Source: Gemmatimonadota bacterium (GTDB lineage: Bacteria; Gemmatimonadota; Gemmatimonadetes; Longimicrobiales; Gaopeijiaceae). From it: DNA of 34,739 nucleotides. Positions within the stretch are counted from its first letter, which is position 1. Every line of letters begins with the position of its first letter. This document shows positions 30,606 to 34,739 of the stretch, piece after piece. The DNA lies in contig VXOC01000340.1 in NCBI GenBank assembly GCA_009840215.1, forward strand, positions 1 to 34,739, given 5' to 3'. Below the pieces are notes generated by a model. That model did not search any database and had not been told where the DNA came from. It saw only the letters and a list, made by a program, of their open reading frames with translations. The position numbers and the translations under genes are program-made.

Positions 30606-33452
30606 ATGAGAACGAACCGCAAGCTCCACCTGACCGGTGCCGCTACAATTCTGGCCCTCCTGGCCACCGCCTGCGCCACCGACTCCGGCGGCACCGACTC
30701 CGGCGGCACCGACTTCGCCATCGACTTCGAGCGTTACGAACTCGACAACGGCCTCGAGGTGATCCTCCACGTCGACGACTCCGACCCCCTGGCGGCCGTC
30801 GCGATGACCTTCCACGTCGGCTCCGCGCGCGAGGTGGAGGGGCGGACCGGCTTCGCCCACCTCTTCGAGCACCTCTTCTTTCTCGACTCGGAGAACCTGG
30901 GTTCGGGCGGGCTGGACCGCCTCATGACGCGGATCGGCAGCTCCACGAACGGATCCACCAGCCGCGACCGCACCAACTACTTCGAGGTCGTCCCCATTGA
31001 CGGCCTGGAGAAGACGCTCTGGGCCGAGGCCGACAAGCTCGGATTCTTCATCAACACCGTGACCGAATCGGTGGTGGCCAAGGAGAAGCAGGTCGTCAAG
31101 AACGAGAAGCGGCAGGGCGTGGACAACCGCCCCTACGGCCACAACGAGTACGTGATCGACCGCGCGATGTATCCCGAGGGACACCCCTACAGCTGGCAGG
31201 TCATCGGGTCACTGGCCGATCTCGATGCGGCCACCCTCGAGGACACCAAGGAGTTCCACGCCCGCTGGTACGGCCCCGGCAACGCCACCCTGGTGGTGGC
31301 CGGCGCGCTTGACGTCGAGCAGACGATGGCGTGGATCGAGAAGTACTTCGGGGAGATCCCGGCGCGCGAAACCCCCACCTCCCCCGACCCCCCCGAGGTG
31401 CGGCTCACCGAGTCGCCCCGCCTCTACCACGAGGACAACTTCGGCAACCTGCCGCTCCTCACCCTGTCCTGGCCCACGGTCCCCCGCTACCACCCCGACG
31501 CCTACGCGCTGAACGTGCTTTCAAGTCTGCTCACCGACGGCAAGTCGACGCCGCTCTACAAAGTGCTGGTCGAAGAGGAAGAGCTCACCCCGCAGGTGTC
31601 CACCTACCACCGCACGGACGAGCTGGCGGGCCAGTTCAACTTCCAGTCCCTCGCCTTCGCGGGAACGGACCTTGACGACCTGCTCGCGGCCGTGGAAGCC
31701 GGGTTCGCCCGCTTCGAAGAGGAGGGAGTCCCCGACTCCGAGCTGCGACGCGTCAAGGCCGGGACCGAGACCGGTTTCTACCGCGGGCTGTCCAGCGCGA
31801 TCGGGAAGGCCTTCCAGCTGGCCGACTATGCGATCTTCGCGGGCGATCCGGGGTACGCGGGCGAGGACCTCCGCCGGATTCTCGAGGTCTCGGCGGACGA
31901 TGTCATGCGCGTGTACGAGACCTACCTGAAGGACCGGCACTACGTCGCCACCAGCTTCGTGCCGCGGGATCAGGTGGAGCTGGCGCTCGAGGGCTCCGGA
32001 CGGGCCGAGGTCGTGATCGAGCCGATCGTGCAGGGAGCCGAGGCGGAGTTCACGGTGGTGCGGGGCGAGGAGCGCACGCCGGGCGGGTCATTCGACCGCT
32101 CCGCCGAGCCGCCCTTCGGTCCGTCCCCGACCTTCCGCGCACCCGAGGTGTGGCGCGAGACGCTCGACAACGGTCTCTCCGTTCTGGGGGTGGAGGACCG
32201 CGAGACCCCGATGGTGCAGTTCGAACTGGACTTCCGCGGGGGAATGCTCGTGGAGGCCCCCGGAAAGACCGGGGTCGCCAACCTGCTGGCCGAGACCATG
32301 ATGGAGGGCACCGCCCGGCGCACCCCCGAGGAGCTGGAAGAGGCCATCGACCTCCTGGGGGCCGCGCTGAGCGTGTCGGCCGGCAACACCGGCTTCAGCA
32401 TCTCCGGCAGCGTGATGGCCCGCAACTACGACGAGACCATGGCGCTGGTCGAGGAGATCCTCCTGGAGCCGCGCTTCGACAGCGACCGGTTCGAGCTCGC
32501 CCGCCAGAGGGTAGTGAACCTGATCCGGAGCCTCGACGCGAACCCCGCCGCCGTCGCCTCGCAGGCCTTCAACCGCCTCCTCTACGGCGACCACACCCTT
32601 GCGCAGAGCTCCTACGGCACGATCGACGGCGTGAACGCCCTCACCCTGGACGATCTCCGCGCCTACCACGCCTCGGCGCTGGTCCCCGGCGCGGCCGCGT
32701 TCATGGTCGCGGGGGCGGTGTCCGCCGACGAGGCCACGGCCCCCCTGGCCACCCTCGCCCAACGCTGGGAGGACCGTGCCGCGCCCGAAATCCCCGCTCC
32801 CCCAGTCTGGTCCGACGACCGCGCGGGCCTCTATTTCATCGACGTTCCCGGCGCGGCCCAGTCCGTCCTCAACATCGGCTACCTGGCGCTGACCCGGACC
32901 GACGACGACTACCACCCCGCCACCGTCATGAACTTCCGGCTCGGCGGCGGCGGCTTCGCCTCCGACCTGACCCAGGTGCTGCGCGAAGGGAAAGGCTACA
33001 CCTACGGCGTCGGATCGGGTTTCAGCGGAGGACACTATCCGGGACCCTTCAGCATCAGCAGCTCGGTGCGATCGAATGTCACCCTGGAGTCGCTCGAAAT
33101 CATCAAGGACATGCTCGAGACCTACGGCCCCACTTACGACGACGAGGACCTGGCCTTCACGCAGGGTTACCTGCTGCGTGCCAACGCGCGCGCCTTCGAG
33201 ACGCTGGGTGCCAAGCTCGGCGTGGTGAGCGCTGTGAACGAATACGGCTTTGCGCCCGACTACGTGCTGCAGCAGGAGCAGACCGTGCGCGACATGACGG
33301 TCGAACGCGTGCGCGAGCTGGCCGGGCAGTACCTGAGTGGGGAGATGGTCTGGCTCGTGGTCGGGGACGCGGCCACGCAGATGGGCCGTCTCGAGGCGCT
33401 CGGGCTGGGGACGCCCGTTCTGCTGGACCGGTCGGGGCGCCCGGCCGGTTGA
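30606..33452 (+). CDS. M16-family zinc peptidase lipoprotein with two M16 domains
   Basis: A 948-residue exported protein. The signal segment ends in a weak lipobox ATAC with Cys23, then a Thr/Ser/Gly repeat (TDSGG twice). The first M16 domain (about 40-480) is active: the inverted zinc motif HLFEH at 85-89 and a downstream Glu in VVKNEKRQ (about 167). The second (about 510-945) begins RETLDNGLSVLGVEDRETPMVQFELDFRGGML, lacks HxxEH and is the inactive partner domain. The GFTYG-like GKGYTYGVGSGF motif marks the C-terminal M16 substrate region. It probably degrades peptides in the periplasm or at the outer membrane. ATG 30606 follows AAGGA; the longer upstream frame is the divergent promoter. 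Confidence 0.92.
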   Translation: MRTNRKLHLTGAATILALLATACATDSGGTDSGGTDFAIDFERYELDNGLEVILHVDDSDPLAAVAMTFHVGSAREVEGRTGFAHLFEHLFFLDSENLGSGGLDRLMTRIGSSTNGSTSRDRTNYFEVVPIDGLEKTLWAEADKLGFFINTVTESVVAKEKQVVKNEKRQGVDNRPYGHNEYVIDRAMYPEGHPYSWQVIGSLADLDAATLEDTKEFHARWYGPGNATLVVAGALDVEQTMAWIEKYFGEIPARETPTSPDPPEVRLTESPRLYHEDNFGNLPLLTLSWPTVPRYHPDAYALNVLSSLLTDGKSTPLYKVLVEEEELTPQVSTYHRTDELAGQFNFQSLAFAGTDLDDLLAAVEAGFARFEEEGVPDSELRRVKAGTETGFYRGLSSAIGKAFQLADYAIFAGDPGYAGEDLRRILEVSADDVMRVYETYLKDRHYVATSFVPRDQVELALEGSGRAEVVIEPIVQGAEAEFTVVRGEERTPGGSFDRSAEPPFGPSPTFRAPEVWRETLDNGLSVLGVEDRETPMVQFELDFRGGMLVEAPGKTGVANLLAETMMEGTARRTPEELEEAIDLLGAALSVSAGNTGFSISGSVMARNYDETMALVEEILLEPRFDSDRFELARQRVVNLIRSLDANPAAVASQAFNRLLYGDHTLAQSSYGTIDGVNALTLDDLRAYHASALVPGAAAFMVAGAVSADEATAPLATLAQRWEDRAAPEIPAPPVWSDDRAGLYFIDVPGAAQSVLNIGYLALTRTDDDYHPATVMNFRLGGGGFASDLTQVLREGKGYTYGVGSGFSGGHYPGPFSISSSVRSNVTLESLEIIKDMLETYGPTYDDEDLAFTQGYLLRANARAFETLGAKLGVVSAVNEYGFAPDYVLQQEQTVRDMTVERVRELAGQYLSGEMVWLVVGDAATQMGRLEALGLGTPVLLDRSGRPAG

Positions 33453-33526
33453 CGCTCCGGGCCTGCCCTGCCGACAATCCACTGGGAGACGAATCACTCT
33501 CAACAGACCACCAAGTTCAACTTAAG

Positions 33527-34739
33527 ATGACCTTCCCGCGTCTTTCACCGCTCCCGAAGCGGTTCCTCCTCACCCCCGCGGCCCTGATCGCGGCCGCGGC
33601 CCTCGTCACCGCCGCACCCGCCACCACCCAACAGCCCCCCGGCAACGGCAACGGCGCCACCACGGATCCCGCCGCTCCCGGCACGGCCACCGCCGCCCGC
33701 ACCGACGCCCCCCCGGTCATCGACGGCGTCCCCGACGACGCGGCCTGGACCGCCGCCACCCCCCTCACCGCCTTCACCCAGCGCGAGCCGCACGACGGCC
33801 AGCCCGCCTCCGAACCCACCGAACTGCGCATCCTCTTCGACGCCGACGCGATCTACGTCGCGGTCTGGGCCTGGGACTCGCAGGCGCACGCGATCGTCCC
33901 CGGCGACGCCATCCGCGACTACGAGGTGAGCGACGCCGATGCGGTGATCATGATCTTCGACACCTTCAACGACCAGCAAAACGGCTTCGTCTTCGGCACC
34001 ACCCCCGCCGGGATCGAGTACGACGGGCAGGTCGCCTCGCAGGGTGGTGGGGGCGGATTCTTCCTCGGAGGCGGCATGAACAACACTCGCCGCTTCCAGG
34101 CCGGGGCCGGCGGCGGCTTCAATAAGAACTGGGACGGCAGCTGGACCGTCGCGGCCACCCGCGACGACGAGGGCTGGTACGCGGAGTTCCGCATCCCCTT
34201 CAGCACGCTCCGTTACGGGTCGGAGAACGACGTCTGGGGCTTCAACGTGTCGCGCCGCATCCGGCGCCTGAACGAGGAGAACTTCTGGTCCGTCGTGCCC
34301 CGCGAGTTCGGCCTCTACCGCCTGGACTTCGCCGGACAGCTGGCGGGTGTGGAGCCACCCTTCCGGCGGGCCGCCACGGTCACTCCGTACGTGCTGGGTT
34401 CCACGGTGCGCGACTACACCGACCCCGCACAGAGCGCCTTCGGCCGCGACGGAGAGATCGGGGGCGAGGCCAAGCTGCAGGTCACGCAGGGCCTCACCCT
34501 GGACATGACCGTCAACACCGACTTCGCCCAGGTCGAGGTCGACGACCAGCAGGTCAACCTGACGCGCTTCTCGCTCCTCTTCCCCGAGAAGCGGCCCTTC
34601 TTCCTGGAGAACGCGGGCTTCTTCGCCGTCGGCGGCGGCGGCGCGGACCTCTTCTTCAGCCGCCGGATCGGCATCTCGGGGGGCCACCCGGTGCCGATCA
34701 AGGGCGGCGGACGGCTGTCGGGGCGGGCGGGCGGGCTGG
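33527..34739 (+). CDS. DUF5916 / CBM9-like outer-membrane protein (3' end outside window)
   Basis: The frame from ATG 33527 is open to the last base, at least 404 residues. A signal peptide (RFLLTPAALIAAAALVTAAPATTQ) is followed by a low-complexity stretch, then VIDGVPDDAAWTAATPLTAFTQREPHDGQPASEPTELRILFDADAIYVAVWAWD, the family 9 carbohydrate-binding-like fold. The DUF5916 region follows (EFRIPFSTLRYG, NTDFAQVEVDDQQVNLTRFSLLFPEKRPFFLENAG), whose remainder is a beta barrel. A Gly-rich insert (SQGGGGGFFLGGGMN) interrupts the first domain. Function of DUF5916 proteins is not known; outer-membrane localisation is family knowledge. It stands 75 bases after the M16 gene on the same strand. No ribosome site is evident. 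Confidence 0.85.
   Translation, partial: MTFPRLSPLPKRFLLTPAALIAAAALVTAAPATTQQPPGNGNGATTDPAAPGTATAARTDAPPVIDGVPDDAAWTAATPLTAFTQREPHDGQPASEPTELRILFDADAIYVAVWAWDSQAHAIVPGDAIRDYEVSDADAVIMIFDTFNDQQNGFVFGTTPAGIEYDGQVASQGGGGGFFLGGGMNNTRRFQAGAGGGFNKNWDGSWTVAATRDDEGWYAEFRIPFSTLRYGSENDVWGFNVSRRIRRLNEENFWSVVPREFGLYRLDFAGQLAGVEPPFRRAATVTPYVLGSTVRDYTDPAQSAFGRDGEIGGEAKLQVTQGLTLDMTVNTDFAQVEVDDQQVNLTRFSLLFPEKRPFFLENAGFFAVGGGGADLFFSRRIGISGGHPVPIKGGGRLSGRAGGL

Overview
The window is very GC-rich, densely packed bacterial chromosome. It mixes housekeeping genes (pyrimidine synthesis, S20, ScpAB, Mrp, TadA, Upp, PruA, one tRNA) with TonB-dependent receptors, a secreted M16 peptidase pair and a DUF5916-type outer-membrane protein. 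Cell-envelope genes show that it is a diderm. The set resembles Gemmatimonadota from soil or marine sources, but that placement is an inference from gene families and composition. I see no phage, insertion sequence, CRISPR array or rRNA.

Layout. 1-1543: two overlapping sugar-kinase genes (ROK, cut by the window edge, and PfkB). 1537-3087: a two-gene STAS/ATPase signalling module behind a regular array of ACAT/ATGT tetramers. 3119-6034: a Cys/Met-metabolism PLP enzyme converging on PruA. 6437-7645: Mrp/ApbC. 7723-11559 (minus): a small membrane protein, and an overlapping operon of anti-sigma-like protein, polymer-forming membrane protein and toastrack (DUF4097-like) protein. 11689-14338: an NCS2 permease with a C-terminal ATPase-like domain, divergent from a LexA-family repressor that has lost its self-cleavage residues. 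14426-16928: TadA converging on an NhaC antiporter.

17112-19977: pyrR-pyrB-pyrC, where the dihydroorotase has several changed substrate and metal residues. 20051-20308: rpsT on the minus strand. 20550-24198: M50 protease-scpA-scpB-rluB, coupled by 4-base overlaps, then upp. 24334-24407: a CAT-anticodon tRNA. 24507-27752: a probable metal-uptake cassette of small His/Cys secreted protein, ZnuD-like receptor and His-rich lipoprotein. It ends at a strong hairpin that faces a second TonB receptor (27911-30418, minus). 30606 to the end: a two-domain M16 lipoprotein peptidase and a truncated DUF5916 protein.

Most interesting points: the non-cleavable LexA homologue and a CAGTCCGTGGAC repeat near it and elsewhere; the degenerate PyrC in a pyrRBC operon; the ACAT/ATGT operator-like array; the candidate zinc cassette; the permease-ATPase fusion; and a spacer repeat shared by the pyrB-pyrC and rluB-upp junctions.
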